64,000 bases of DNA from Mimosa pudica (lineage: Eukaryota; Streptophyta; Magnoliopsida; Fabales; Fabaceae). This document shows, piece after piece, positions 63,981-64,000 of this stretch. The position numbers and the translations under genes were made by a program. Each line of letters starts with the position of its first letter. Position 1 is the first letter of the stretch. The notes under the pieces are model-generated. The model worked only from the letters and a program-made list of their open reading frames with translations, had not been told where the DNA came from and made no database searches. Location: positions 15,132,222 to 15,196,221 of the forward strand of contig JAKELP010000013.1 in assembly GCA_029929735.1 (NCBI GenBank). The letters are read 5' to 3'.

Positions 63981-64000
63981 TGGAGATTGAGATATATAAT

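Noticed and set aside
1..64000. CRISPR arrays, operons, phage or bacterial elements
   Set aside because: The window is plant nuclear DNA with spliced genes; no regularly spaced repeat array or prokaryotic gene cluster was seen.

Overview
This window is nuclear DNA from a flowering plant, almost certainly a eudicot. It is AT-rich, its genes contain GT-AG introns, its intergenic space is full of small plant transposons, and the recognisable proteins are plant-specific (class XI myosin, YUCCA flavin monooxygenase, TRM/LONGIFOLIA-type microtubule protein, TOM2A-like tetraspanin). I could not name the species or family from sequence alone.

Layout. 19-234 (+) is the last exon of a tetraspanin gene whose remainder lies left of the window. 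4098-7811 (-) encodes a 959-residue TRM/DUF4378 protein in five coding exons, with a further 5' leader exon near 8729-8950. 8960-19490 is intergenic with MITEs, one hAT element and one SINE. 19493-20989 (-) encodes a 419-residue YUC8/YUC9-type YUCCA in three exons. 21190-43336 is a 22-kb gene-poor stretch packed with Stowaway-like MITEs, MULE-like foldbacks, a hAT derivative, a perfect 253-bp tandem duplication and a broken copy of a myosin segment. 43337-57273 (-) encodes a 1512-residue class XI myosin in 39 exons; every exon phase closes and the summed CDS is 4539 nt. 57500-61180 holds two non-autonomous transposons (one MULE-like, one hAT), a SINE and short tandem repeats. 61182 to beyond 63650 (+) is a Mutator-like element whose transposase has lost most of its catalytic core.

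How the genes relate. They are separate single-gene units, not an operon or cluster. Known family roles are auxin synthesis (YUCCA), actin-based organelle transport (myosin XI), cortical microtubule organisation (TRM) and membrane microdomain organisation (tetraspanin). Nothing in the sequence ties them into one pathway.

I found no convincing undescribed biological system. The more unusual items are an upstream ORF that would end in an ATGA overlap with the TRM start codon, a dinucleotide repeat that could encode an Arg-Glu N-terminal extension of the same protein, a SINE with perfect target-site duplications inside a duplicated myosin splice acceptor, an intron-containing myosin fragment 1.4 kb from its parent, and a 329-bp foldback with 148-bp arms. 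Several transposon boundaries are defined by target-site duplications read directly from the sequence.
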